Positions 39,370 to 48,365 of a stretch of DNA of 64,000 nt are shown here, piece by piece; position 1 is the first letter of the stretch; every line of letters begins with the position of its first letter. The notes beneath the pieces are model-generated. The model did not search any database, was not told the origin of the DNA, and saw only the letters and a program-made list of their open reading frames with translations. Source of the stretch: Xanthobacter autotrophicus Py2 (lineage in GTDB: Bacteria; Pseudomonadota; Alphaproteobacteria; Rhizobiales; Xanthobacteraceae); contig CP000781.1 of the NCBI GenBank assembly GCA_000017645.1, forward strand, positions 2,086,001-2,150,000, in the 5' to 3' direction. A program made the position numbers and the translations under genes.

Positions 39370-40410
39370 TCAGTCCGCCAGCTCCAGCTTGAGGTCGAGG
39401 GTGGAGCGGCGGCCGAGATCGTCGAAATGGGCCTCCAGGAAAACCTCGGCGGCCTCGCGGCCAAGGTCGCGCAGGTGCTGGAGGAAGGTCCATTCCGCAT
39501 TCATCTTCGAGGTGGCGTCCAGCGTCATCATCTGGTCCTCGCCGCCGATGCGGTGCAGCCGCACCCGCCGGAAGCTCGATCCGCCCAGGGTCCAGCGGCT
39601 GAGCAGGCCCTGGTCGATGAGCTTGGCCGCATGGTCGATGGCGCGCAACTGGGCCAGCAGCGAGGCGTTGAAGGTGATCTCGTTGATGCGGTTCTGGATT
39701 TCAGCCGCGGTGCGGGGCGTGGTCTCGCGCATCACCGGGTTGATCTGGACCAGGATGATATCGTCGGCGTCCGCCTTCTCGTAGAGCGGGAACAGCGGCG
39801 GGTTGCCCATGTAGCCGCCGTCCCAATAGGGCACGCCGTCGATCTCCACCGCCTGGAACAGGAACGGCAGGCAGGCCGAGGCCATCACCGCGTCCGCGCT
39901 CATCTCGTCGTGGCCGAAGATGCGGGCGCGGCCGGTGTGCACGTTGGTGGCGGAGATGAAGATCTTCACCTGCGAGCGGCGCAGGGCCTCGAAATCCACG
40001 TGCGCTTCCAGGATCTCGCGCAGCGGATTGATGTTCAGCGGGTTGAAGTCGTAGGGCGAGAAGAAGCGCGAGGCCACCTCGAAGGCGAGATAGGCCGGGT
40101 TGCGCGCCAGCGACCAGTTGCCCATCACCCGGTCGAACGCCGTGCGCTGGAGCGGCGACATGCGCCCGTCGCGGGACACGTCGCGCCAGAACTGGCTCAG
40201 GGCGTGGCGGGCCTCCTCCGGGTCGCCCTTGGCGAGGCCCGAGGCCAGCACCACCGCGTTCATGGCGCCGGCGCTGGTGCCGGTGATGCCGGAGACCTCC
40301 AGCCGGTCGTCCTGAAGCAGCCGGTCCAGCACGCCCCAGGTGAAGGCGCCATGGGCGCCTCCCCCCTGGAGCGCGAGGCTCACCGGCTTGGCGCCGTCGC
40401 GGCGACTCAC
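39370..40410 (-). CDS. Patatin-like phospholipase family protein
   Basis: A 346-residue acyl hydrolase. LALQGGGAHGAFTWGVLD is the oxyanion loop, GTSAG (about residues 42-46) holds the nucleophilic Ser, and DGG (about 197) completes the Ser-Asp dyad. The C-terminal ~100 residues (QINPVMRETTPRTAAEIQNR) match the extension found in this bacterial subclass. Located 25 bp after bdhA on the same strand, so it may serve in polyhydroxybutyrate or lipid mobilisation rather than as a toxin. There is no signal peptide. Confidence 0.87.
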   Translation of the reverse strand: MSRRDGAKPVSLALQGGGAHGAFTWGVLDRLLQDDRLEVSGITGTSAGAMNAVVLASGLAKGDPEEARHALSQFWRDVSRDGRMSPLQRTAFDRVMGNWSLARNPAYLAFEVASRFFSPYDFNPLNINPLREILEAHVDFEALRRSQVKIFISATNVHTGRARIFGHDEMSADAVMASACLPFLFQAVEIDGVPYWDGGYMGNPPLFPLYEKADADDIILVQINPVMRETTPRTAAEIQNRINEITFNASLLAQLRAIDHAAKLIDQGLLSRWTLGGSSFRRVRLHRIGGEDQMMTLDATSKMNAEWTFLQHLRDLGREAAEVFLEAHFDDLGRRSTLDLKLELAD

Positions 40411-40435
40411 GGTGTGTCTCCGGGTCGGGCCGCGC

Positions 40436-41218
40436 TCACGCAGCGGTCCAGCCGCCGTCGATCACCTGCATGGCGCCGGTGATGGAGCGGGCGTTGTCGG
40501 AGGCAAGGAACACCGCGTAGGCCGCGACCTCTTCCACCGTCACGAATTCCTTCGTGGGCTGGGCGGCGAGAATCACCTCCTTCTTCACCTGCTCCTCGGT
40601 CATGCCGCGGGCCTTGGCGGTGTCGGGGATCTGCTTCTCGACGAGGGGCGTCCACACGTAGCCGGGGCAGATGGCGTTGACGGTGATGCCGAATTCCGCC
40701 GTCTCCAGCGCCGCGGTCTTGGTCAGGCCGGCGATGCCGTGCTTGGCCGAGACGTAGGCCGACTTGAAGGGCGAGGCCACCAGCGCATGGGCGGAGGCAG
40801 TGTTGATGATGCGGCCCCACTTGCGCGCCTTCATGCCGGGAATGGCCGCGCGCATGGCGAAGAAGGCCGCCGACAGGTTGATGGCGATGATGGTGTTCCA
40901 GGTGTCGATCGGGAACTCCTCGATGGGCGCCACATGCTGGATGCCCGCATTGTTCACGAGGATATCGCAGGCGCCCAGCTCGGTCTCGGCCAGCTGCACC
41001 ATGCCGGCGATTTCATCGGGCTTCAGCATGTTGGCGGGCGAATAGAGGCACTTCACGCCGAATTCGCTCTCGATCGCGGCACGCTCCTTCTCGATGGCGG
41101 CGGCGTCACCGAGACCGTTGATCACGATGTTCGCGCCTTCCTTGGCGAAGGCCCGGGCATAGGCGAGCCCGATTCCGCTGGTGGATCCGGTGACGACGGC
41201 GACTTTACCCTTGAGCAT
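40436..41218 (-). CDS. bdhA: D-3-hydroxybutyrate dehydrogenase
   Basis: A 260-residue short-chain dehydrogenase. TGSTSGIGLAYA is the NAD-binding loop, NNAG (about residues 89-92) and the catalytic Ser plus YVSAKHG (Tyr about 153, Lys about 157) are present. HALVASPFKSAYVSAKHGIAG and the C-terminal QVIDGGWTAA are typical of 3-hydroxybutyrate dehydrogenase, which makes acetoacetate during PHB breakdown. Start MLKGK at 41218. It links to the HMG-CoA lyase product acetoacetate elsewhere in the window only at the pathway level. Confidence 0.9.
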   Translation of the reverse strand: MLKGKVAVVTGSTSGIGLAYARAFAKEGANIVINGLGDAAAIEKERAAIESEFGVKCLYSPANMLKPDEIAGMVQLAETELGACDILVNNAGIQHVAPIEEFPIDTWNTIIAINLSAAFFAMRAAIPGMKARKWGRIINTASAHALVASPFKSAYVSAKHGIAGLTKTAALETAEFGITVNAICPGYVWTPLVEKQIPDTAKARGMTEEQVKKEVILAAQPTKEFVTVEEVAAYAVFLASDNARSITGAMQVIDGGWTAA

Positions 41219-41424
41219 GGCTGTTCCCCAACAAGGCGCGACGTGGCCCGGCCTGCGGCCGAGGCTCACGGTTTAGCGAAGCGGTGTGACGGTGCCGTCA
41301 CGCGCACAGGCGAACCTGTGGCCGGCAGATTGCAACGCTCCTCCCCGTGGCGCAACGCGACGTTGGATTGGATGTTGCATACCCGCGGATGGCAGGACGT
41401 GCGGCGATGTACTAAATAGGAAGC

Positions 41425-41952
41425 GTGACCCATTCTGGCGACCATCCTAGTGATCATGATCACGGCCAATGCGTGGCCGGCGCCCTGGCGCGCATGGAGA
41501 AGTGCTGCGCGGAGAAAGGCCTGCGCCTGACGCCGCTGCGCCGTAGCGTCATGAAGGCGCTGGCCGAGACCCACGTGCCGCTCGGCGCCTACGAGATCGT
41601 GGAGCGCCTGGCCGCCGGCGGCGAGCCGACGCCGCCCATGTCGGTCTACCGGGTGCTGGATTTCCTGGTGGCCGAGGGGCTCGCCCACCGCATCGAGAGC
41701 CGCAACGCGTTCCTGGCCTGCGGCCATCCCCATGATGCCGAAGAGGTGGTGGTGTTCCTCATCTGCGAACGCTGCGGCCTGACCAAGGAAGTGGCCTCCC
41801 ACGCGGTCGGGCGCGACCTTGCCTGGGCGGCGCGGGCCGCCGGCTTCGAGCCGCGCCAGCGGGTGCTGGAGGTGGCTGGCACCTGCGCCAGCTGCCGGGA
41901 AGCGGCGTCCGCAGCCGCGCCGGGAGCGGCCGAGACGGCCGGCGCCGGTTGA
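41425..41952 (+). CDS. Fur-family transcriptional regulator (Zur-like)
   Basis: A 175-residue metalloregulator with a GTG start. A His-rich leader ([14 protein letters not shown]) precedes the winged helix ([38 protein letters not shown]), and two CxxC pairs (CERCG about residue 113, CASC about 150) form the structural zinc site. The Zn-rich look resembles Zur, but no znuABC genes are adjacent; ispG follows by about 115 bp. Regulated metal is not settled. Confidence 0.87.
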   Translation: MTHSGDHPSDHDHGQCVAGALARMEKCCAEKGLRLTPLRRSVMKALAETHVPLGAYEIVERLAAGGEPTPPMSVYRVLDFLVAEGLAHRIESRNAFLACGHPHDAEEVVVFLICERCGLTKEVASHAVGRDLAWAARAAGFEPRQRVLEVAGTCASCREAASAAAPGAAETAGAG

Positions 41953-42067
41953 CGCTCGCCGCCGCCCGGCCTACTCGAAACCCGTCCGTGCCCCCTCCCG
42001 CGCCGTATCAGGGCCGGACGTGCCGGTCGCGGACGTGTCTGCGTGCGGACGATTTGCCGAGGATGGA

Positions 42068-43414
42068 ATGCCCATGACCACCCTTCAGTCCACGCCTGCG
42101 ACCCAGGTTCCCCCGGCCACCACTGCCGTGGTCCCCGCCGAGCTGCTTGAGGCGGGTCCCGCCGCGCGGCGTCCGACGGTGGGCGTTCCGGTGGGCCGGG
42201 TGATGGTGGGCGGCGGCGCGCCGGTGGTGGTGCAGTCCATGACCAACACCGACACCGCCGACATCGAGGGCACCGTGCGCCAGGTGGCCGCGCTGGCCCG
42301 CGCCGGCTCGGAAATCGTGCGCATCACGGTGGACCGCAACGAGGCCGCCGCCGCCGTGCCGCACATCAAGGAAAAGCTGCTGGCGCAGGGCATCGACGTG
42401 CCGCTGGTGGGCGATTTCCATTACATCGGCCACAAGCTGCTGGCCGATTATCCGGCCTGCGCCGAGGCGCTCGACAAATACCGCATCAATCCGGGCAACG
42501 TGGGCTTCGGCGACAAGAAGGACCGGCAGTTCGCCGCCATCGTCGAGACCGCCATCCGCCACGACAAGCCGGTGCGCATCGGCGCCAACTGGGGCTCCCT
42601 CGATGGTGAGCTGCTGACCCGCCTGATGGACGAGAACGCCTTGCTGCCACAGCCGGCGGAAGCCCGCGCCGTGACCCGCGAGGCGCTGGTGCGCTCGGCC
42701 CTGCTCTCGGCGGGGCTGGCGGAGGAGATCGGCCTTCCCCGCAACCGCATCATCCTCTCGGCCAAGGTCTCGGCGGTGCAGGACCTCATCGCCGTCTATG
42801 GCGAGCTGTCCCGCCGCGCCGACTATGCGCTGCATCTCGGCCTGACCGAGGCGGGCATGGGCTCGAAGGGCATCGTTGCTTCCACGGCGGCCATGGGGGT
42901 GGTGTTGCAGGCCGGCATCGGCGACACCATCCGCGTCTCCCTGACCCCGGAGCCCAACGGCGATCGCACCCGCGAGGTGCAGGTGGCGCAGGAAATACTG
43001 CAGACCATGGGCCTGCGCACCTTCGTGCCGCTGGTGGCCGCCTGCCCCGGCTGCGGGCGCACCACCTCCACCGTGTTCCAGGAGCTGGCGCAGAGCGTGC
43101 AGGAGATGATCCGCACCCGCATGCCGGTCTGGAAGGCGAAATTTCCCGGCGTCGAGACCCTGAACGTGGCGGTGATGGGCTGCATCGTGAACGGCCCGGG
43201 AGAGAGCAAGCATGCCGACATCGGCATCTCCCTGCCCGGCACCGGGGAGACCCCGTCCGCCCCGGTCTTCATCGACGGCAAGAAGGTGGCGACCCTGCGC
43301 GGCGCCAACATCCAGGACGAGTTCCGCCGGATGGTGGAGGCCTATGTGGAGCAGCGCTTCGGCGTCGGCGGCACGGCGGCGGCAGGGGCATCCCCGGCGG
43401 ACGCGGCGGAGTAG
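42068..43414 (+). CDS. ispG: 4-hydroxy-3-methylbut-2-en-1-yl diphosphate synthase
   Basis: A 448-residue [4Fe-4S] enzyme of the MEP isoprenoid pathway, converting MEcPP to HMBPP. The TIM-barrel part begins [20 protein letters not shown]. The cluster Cys lie in [19 protein letters not shown] and [23 protein letters not shown] 42068 and ATG 42074 are both possible starts; GAGGAT lies just upstream. About 25 extra residues at each end compared with the commonest length. Confidence 0.94.
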   Translation: MPMTTLQSTPATQVPPATTAVVPAELLEAGPAARRPTVGVPVGRVMVGGGAPVVVQSMTNTDTADIEGTVRQVAALARAGSEIVRITVDRNEAAAAVPHIKEKLLAQGIDVPLVGDFHYIGHKLLADYPACAEALDKYRINPGNVGFGDKKDRQFAAIVETAIRHDKPVRIGANWGSLDGELLTRLMDENALLPQPAEARAVTREALVRSALLSAGLAEEIGLPRNRIILSAKVSAVQDLIAVYGELSRRADYALHLGLTEAGMGSKGIVASTAAMGVVLQAGIGDTIRVSLTPEPNGDRTREVQVAQEILQTMGLRTFVPLVAACPGCGRTTSTVFQELAQSVQEMIRTRMPVWKAKFPGVETLNVAVMGCIVNGPGESKHADIGISLPGTGETPSAPVFIDGKKVATLRGANIQDEFRRMVEAYVEQRFGVGGTAAAGASPADAAE

Positions 43415-43624
43415 GGCGAAGGAAGCCGTGAGCCGGCCCATGGGCCTTCGGCCAAGCCCGCGCGGCGCCTGAGCGTGACCCACCTGGCGCCGGTCGAAGA
43501 CCGGGGCCGATGGTACAAGGCGCTTCCGTTACCTCTGCCGTTACCAAAATTTCATGGAGTTCCGCCCTTCCTGCGCCATGGCCGGCTGCTCATATGCGTC
43601 TCGTCCAACCCAGTGGAGACGGAT

Positions 43625-44461
43625 ATGACTCCCGAGGAACGTGCCCTGATCGACGGCCTGTTCGACCGCATGCGCGGTGTCGCGAACCAGCCGCGTGACG
43701 CGGAAGCCGAGGCGCTGATTGCGCGCCGCGTCGCTGAGGCACCCCATGCCACCTACGCCCTCGCGCAGAGCGTGCTGGTGCAGGAGCATGCGCTCCAGCA
43801 GTCCTATGCTCACATCCAGGATCTGGAAGCCCAGCTTCAGGACGCCCAGGCCCGCGCCGCGGAGGCGCAGTCGCGTCCGTCCGGCGGCGGCTTTCTCGGC
43901 GGCCTGTTCGGCGGCGGCTCCCGCAGTTCCGTGCCCTCGGCCGGCACGCGCACGGCCGATGCCCCCATGGGGGTTCCGCCCGGATACGCCCAGCAGGGCT
44001 ACGGGCAGCAAGGCTATCCCCAGCAGGGCGGTGGTTATCAGCAACAGGGTTACCCGCAGCAGGGCTATCCCCAGCCGCAACAGGGCGGCCCGTGGGGGCA
44101 GCAGCCCCCGCAGCAGCGCGGCGGATTTGGTGGCGGCGGCGGTGGTGGCTTCCTTCAGGGTGCGCTGGCGACGGCGGCCGGCGTGGCCGGTGGTGCGCTG
44201 CTGTTCGACGGCATCAAGGGCATGATGTCCGGCGGCTCCGGCCCCGTGGCCACTGCGGCGGCGGCCGAGTTCGGCAAGCCGGCGGTCGAGCCCGGCAGCG
44301 GCAATCTCGGCCACGACGCCCAGACCGCGCTGGGTGGACAGGATCCGAGCCAGGGTGCGGGACAGGACGACGGCTGGAACGCCGACCCCCAGGATGTCAA
44401 CTTCGACGACGGCGGCGACTGGGGCAGCGACGACAGCTCGGACGACGGCTCCTGGACCTGA
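43625..44461 (+). CDS. DUF2076 family protein
   Basis: A 278-residue protein. Residues about 1-85 are a helical domain (MTPEERALIDGLFDRM, EAEALIARRVAEAPHATYALAQSVL, QEHALQQSYAHI) typical of DUF2076. The middle is Gln/Gly/Tyr-rich (repeated QQGYPQQG), then GGGGFLQGALATAAGVAGGALLFDGIKGMM is a hydrophobic stretch, and the C terminus is Asp/Ser-rich. Members are linked to the envelope, but the role is unknown. A strong terminator follows. Confidence 0.85.
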   Translation: MTPEERALIDGLFDRMRGVANQPRDAEAEALIARRVAEAPHATYALAQSVLVQEHALQQSYAHIQDLEAQLQDAQARAAEAQSRPSGGGFLGGLFGGGSRSSVPSAGTRTADAPMGVPPGYAQQGYGQQGYPQQGGGYQQQGYPQQGYPQPQQGGPWGQQPPQQRGGFGGGGGGGFLQGALATAAGVAGGALLFDGIKGMMSGGSGPVATAAAAEFGKPAVEPGSGNLGHDAQTALGGQDPSQGAGQDDGWNADPQDVNFDDGGDWGSDDSSDDGSWT

Positions 44462-44496
44462 GGGACTGGCTCTGGCCCCACTTGATCAAGGTTTCG

Positions 44497-44525
44497 AACG
44501 GCGGTGCCCAGCACCGCCGTTTTCG
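44497..44525 (+). terminator. Rho-independent terminator after the DUF2076 gene
   Basis: AACGGCGGTGC and GCACCGCCGTT form a perfect 11-bp stem with a 3-base loop and run into TTTTCGTTT. Confidence 0.85.
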
Positions 44526-44636
44526 TTTGGCGGCCTGCGTGTCCGGCGTCTCATGATCAGCCGGCTTTCGTTTCCCGCCCCGACATTCTAGCTTCTGCGC
44601 CAATGCCCCGATGCGCGGGGGCGGCAGGGACAGACG

Positions 44637-45002
44637 ATGACGCCGTTCGGAAGGCGGGTGCGCGACCTGCGCGCCGCCCGCGACGTGACACTCACGGAAA
44701 TGGCCCGCGCCATCGGGGTCACGCCCACCTATCTGTCGGCTCTGGAAACCGGCAAGAGGGGCAAGCCCACCTGGGCGCTGGTGCAGCGGATCATCGCCTA
44801 TTTCAATGTGATCTGGGACGAGGCGGAGGATCTCCAGCGCCTCGCCGAACTGTCCCAGCCCCGGGTGGTGGTGGACACCGCGGACCTGAGCCCGCAGGCC
44901 ACCGAGCTCGCCAACCTGCTGGCCCGCGAGATCAGCCACCTGCCGCCGGAGGCGGTGGCCGAACTGCTGGGGCGCCTCAAGATCCTGCGCCGGCGCGGCT
45001 GA
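44637..45002 (+). CDS. Small XRE-family helix-turn-helix regulator
   Basis: A 121-residue protein. Residues about 5-60 form an XRE HTH (FGRRVRDLRAARDVTLTEMA, GVTPTYLSALETGKRGKPTW), and the C-terminal part (LSPQATELANLLAREISHLP) is a short helical domain. It has no adjacent toxin or phage gene. Its stop lies 26 bp from the convergent cNMP-binding gene. Target unknown. Confidence 0.82.
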   Translation: MTPFGRRVRDLRAARDVTLTEMARAIGVTPTYLSALETGKRGKPTWALVQRIIAYFNVIWDEAEDLQRLAELSQPRVVVDTADLSPQATELANLLAREISHLPPEAVAELLGRLKILRRRG

Positions 45003-45028
45003 AGCCGAGCCCCCTTACCCTCTCACCG

Positions 45029-45472
45029 TCACCCTCTCGCCTTTACCAGGGCCTGCGTGGTCTCCTGCAGGCGAAAGGCGAGGTCGCGCAGCACCGAGCG
45101 GGCCAGCGACGGAGTCTTGTCCAGGAGGTTCAGGAACAGGTCGGTCTCCATGCGCAGCACGCTCATGGGCTCGCCGGCCCGCACCGTGGCGGTGCGCGGC
45201 TCGCCGGTGAGCACGCCCATCTCGCCCACCACCGTGTCGCGGCCGAGCCGCGCCACCTCATGGGCTGCGCCGCCCGCCGCCACCTCGATCACCGCGGTGC
45301 CCTCAAGCACCACATAGGCGGCGTCGGGCGCCTCGCCCTGGGTGAACAGCACGTCGCCCGGCGCCACATCGAGCCGCGCCGCCGAGAAGGCGAGCAGCCG
45401 CAGCTGGCTCGGCTCCAGGTCGCGGAACATGGGGATGCGGGCGAGCGTGCGGGCCTCGTCTTCGATACTCAT
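45029..45472 (-). CDS. Single-domain cyclic-nucleotide-binding protein
   Basis: A 147-residue protein (start MSIEDEARTL at 45472) that is one Crp-type cNMP-binding domain with no DNA-binding helix-turn-helix. The phosphate-binding cassette reads GEMGVLTGEPRTATV (about residues 82-96) with the Glu and Arg that contact the cyclic nucleotide, so ligand binding looks intact. It lies downstream of an adenylate cyclase gene and an ABC-like gene on the same strand and is probably the receptor for the cyclase product. Confidence 0.87.
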   Translation of the reverse strand: MSIEDEARTLARIPMFRDLEPSQLRLLAFSAARLDVAPGDVLFTQGEAPDAAYVVLEGTAVIEVAAGGAAHEVARLGRDTVVGEMGVLTGEPRTATVRAGEPMSVLRMETDLFLNLLDKTPSLARSVLRDLAFRLQETTQALVKARG

Positions 45473-45641
45473 GGGTCTATGATGCCCCCGTGCCTTGCGG
45501 GCACTTGCGGCATCCCTCCTGCAACGGGATCTCGCCCCCTGTGGGGCGCCCCGGATGTCCACACGTCCTGATGAAACGTGGGAACCTCCGGGCGGGCATT
45601 TTAGCGCGTTTTCGTTACGTGAAACTCTCTTCTTTTCAGGC

Positions 45642-48305
45642 TCATGCGCCCACGGCGGCCAGCCCCACCCCGGCCTCCACCCGCTCCACCTGTCCGTGGG
45701 CAAGCACGATCACCTGCGCGAACAGGTCGAGCGGCTCGCCGGCATCCAGCACCACCAGGGTGGTGCGTCCCGTCCGCCCCCCCAGCACCGAGCCGATGAG
45801 CTGGCTCTGCTCGGCCGGCGACAGGGGCACTAGCGCATCGTCGATGACGAGGATGGCGGGGTCGGCCAGAAGGCAGCGCGCCAGCGTGAGCTTGCCGCGC
45901 TCCGCCGCCGACAGGGGCAGGCCGCCTTCGCCCACCGCCACGTCGAGGCTGAGGCGTTCCACCTGGCCGATCAGGGCATCCTGCGCCAAGCATTCGCGGA
46001 CGATCTCGTCCACCACCGCCGCGGCGCCGGCCCGATCGGCGGCGATGCGGCCGAACAGCAGATTGTCGCGCACCGTCAGTGCCCGGCAATAGCTGTCGGG
46101 CTGGTAGCGGGCGAGGGCGATGCCCGACACGTCCTTCAGGTGCGCAAGCTGGGCGCGGCCGGCCAGCGCCCGGTCCTGCCAGTCCTCGTCGATGAGGCCG
46201 AAGCGGTGGCGCGGCTCGCAATAGCGGCCGGCGATGCGCAGCAGCAGCCCCCGCTCGTCCGCCGAGGGGTCATCCTCGATCCGGGTGGCGAGCGCGCGGG
46301 CCTCGCCCATCTCCTCTGCGCGCAGCAGGCCCTTGGTGTCGATCCCGGCGAGGTCCTCGGGACCGCCGGCCAGCTCGGACAGGATGCGCAGGGCGGAACG
46401 GCCCAGCGCGATCAGGTCAGCCGCGAGCCCGGCCTTCTCCAGCAGCGGCAACAGCGCCGGCTCGGCCAGCAGGGAAGCGGCGCCACGGGTGTCGTTCAGC
46501 GGGGTGGCGAACAGGATGTTCTCGGCCAGCGTCATCCAGCGGTTGAATGCGGCGAAGCGGAACGGCTCGATCAGCATCCGCCCGCTCTGCGCCTGCCGCT
46601 GGGCGACGGCATCGGTGACCGCCGCGCGCAGGGACACGATGCGCTCCGCGAGCGCCGGGGCCTGGTCCGGATCAAGCCGCCGCTCCAGGCCGAGCCGCAC
46701 CACGAGATCCCCCAGCCCGGCCCCGGCGAGGGCGGCAAGCGCCTTGCGGTCGAGCGCCGCCTCGTCGGCAAGGCCGAGGGCGGCGAGGTCCACGGCCTCC
46801 GTCAGGGCGCGGCCCGGCCGGCGCTCCAGCGCGAACAGAAGGTTGGTGCGCAGCGTGCCGGTGATGACGATGGGGTCGCCGCCCGCATAGGCCACGTGCC
46901 GCCCCACCACGGCCTCCGGGACATGGGCGAGATCGTGCCCGCCCATGCGCACGGTGCCGCTGTAGAGCGAGATGGCGCGGCCGCAGACGCGCGCCACCGC
47001 ATGCTTGCCGCCGGCATCGGGTCCCTTCAGCGCCACCGCCGTGCCGGGGGGCACCTCGAAACTCACGCTTTCCAGCAACAGGCTGCCGGCCGGGTCCACC
47101 ACGCCGAGGTCCGCCACCTTGAGGCTGCCGTCGAAGGCCGGTTCCGGACCGGGCGGCAGCTCCTGCGAGCCCTGCGGCCAGACCTCCCGGGTTTCAAGGT
47201 AATAGCGGGCGAAATCGTAGCGCACCTGGGCGATCAGGCGCTTCTCGTCCCAGTCGATCAGCTCCTTCAGCGGCTCGGGGATCTGGCCATAGGCCGCCAC
47301 CACCGCCACCAGCTGGCCGATGTTGATGGCCCCCGACAGGGCCAGCCAGCCGCCGACGGAGTAGAACACCAGCGTCGGCACGTCCGACATCAGCAGGTTC
47401 AGCACCCGGTCGGTGAAATTCTGCCGTTTGAGGTCGAGGCTGGCCTCGGAGACGACGCCAAGGCGGTGGTCCACCGCGCCGCGCTCGAACGGGCTGGTGG
47501 CGAAGCCGTGGACGAGGGGCAGGCGGTCGATGCCCGCCATCACCCGTTTGCCCAGCGCCACCGCCTCGCGCTGGTAGACTTGCAGCTTGCGCGCATTGTC
47601 TGCCCGCTGGATGCCCAGCAGCACATAATTCAGCACCAGGATGCCGATGGCGAAGCCACCCAGCACCGCGTTCTGGGTGAAGATGAGCAGGGTCGCCGAG
47701 CCGATCAGGCCGGCGGACTTCAGCGGCTGGGCGAAGGCCATGCCGGCGAAGGGGGAGATGGGCCCCACCTCGAACCGCATCATGTTGCCTACTTCCAGCG
47801 CCTTGCTCTTCATGGGCGCTTCCGGCCGCAGCCGCTGGATCACGTCGAACAGCTGCCGCCTGAGGCCGACGATGATGCGCTCGCCAAGCCGCGCCTTCGC
47901 CATCTCGATCAGGCGGGTGATGTGCTGCTGGATCAGCTGGAGCGCGAACAGCACCAGCGCGAGCCCGGCGAGCAGACCGAAGGCGCTCACCTCGAAGCCC
48001 TTCGAGCGGAACAGCACGAAGCCGCCCAGTGCGTCGGGCAGGCCGATGTCGAGCTCGAGCAGGCGCGGAACCGTGCCGCCGATGGCGTCGGTCACGCCGT
48101 TGACGATGAGGCGCGGCAGTTCCAGCGAGGCATAGTTGAAGGGCAGCAGCAGCAGGACGAGGGCGAACAGCTTGATATGGCTCGCCGGAGCCACTCTCCA
48201 GAGGTAGCTGAGCACGTCGCGGGGCAGGGCGCCATTGGATGCCGCGCCCTGCCGGGCCGGAGCGTGTGTCTTGCTGTCAGGAGGGGTGGAAGGCACGCCG
48301 CTCAT
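45642..48305 (-). CDS. ABC-transporter-like membrane protein with degenerate ATPase motifs and an expanded nucleotide-binding domain
   Basis: An 887-residue protein (start MSGVPSTPPD). Residues about 45-345 hold the hydrophobic segments of a type-I ABC exporter membrane domain. The ATPase part (about 395-887) is roughly twice the usual size and every motif deviates: Walker A GPDAGGKH (428-435, Ser/Thr replaced by His), Q-loop YAGGD (473-477, no Gln), signature LSAAE (798-802, for LSGGQ), Walker B AILVIDD (817-823, Asp for catalytic Glu), H-loop LVVLD (850-854, no His). The x-loop element TxRENILFG occurs three times: TLRTNLLFA (484), TLAENILFA (592), TVRDNLLFG (744). It lies 60 bp after a CHASE2 cyclase gene. 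Likely a non-hydrolysing scaffold or sensor; slow ATPase activity is not excluded. Confidence 0.83.
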   Translation of the reverse strand: MSGVPSTPPDSKTHAPARQGAASNGALPRDVLSYLWRVAPASHIKLFALVLLLLPFNYASLELPRLIVNGVTDAIGGTVPRLLELDIGLPDALGGFVLFRSKGFEVSAFGLLAGLALVLFALQLIQQHITRLIEMAKARLGERIIVGLRRQLFDVIQRLRPEAPMKSKALEVGNMMRFEVGPISPFAGMAFAQPLKSAGLIGSATLLIFTQNAVLGGFAIGILVLNYVLLGIQRADNARKLQVYQREAVALGKRVMAGIDRLPLVHGFATSPFERGAVDHRLGVVSEASLDLKRQNFTDRVLNLLMSDVPTLVFYSVGGWLALSGAINIGQLVAVVAAYGQIPEPLKELIDWDEKRLIAQVRYDFARYYLETREVWPQGSQELPPGPEPAFDGSLKVADLGVVDPAGSLLLESVSFEVPPGTAVALKGPDAGGKHAVARVCGRAISLYSGTVRMGGHDLAHVPEAVVGRHVAYAGGDPIVITGTLRTNLLFALERRPGRALTEAVDLAALGLADEAALDRKALAALAGAGLGDLVVRLGLERRLDPDQAPALAERIVSLRAAVTDAVAQRQAQSGRMLIEPFRFAAFNRWMTLAENILFATPLNDTRGAASLLAEPALLPLLEKAGLAADLIALGRSALRILSELAGGPEDLAGIDTKGLLRAEEMGEARALATRIEDDPSADERGLLLRIAGRYCEPRHRFGLIDEDWQDRALAGRAQLAHLKDVSGIALARYQPDSYCRALTVRDNLLFGRIAADRAGAAAVVDEIVRECLAQDALIGQVERLSLDVAVGEGGLPLSAAERGKLTLARCLLADPAILVIDDALVPLSPAEQSQLIGSVLGGRTGRTTLVVLDAGEPLDLFAQVIVLAHGQVERVEAGVGLAAVGA

Positions 48306-48365
48306 GTAACCGTTTTGCTGACGCAACGGCCGCTTTGCAAGCGCGAAGCGGCCCAAGGATACGCT

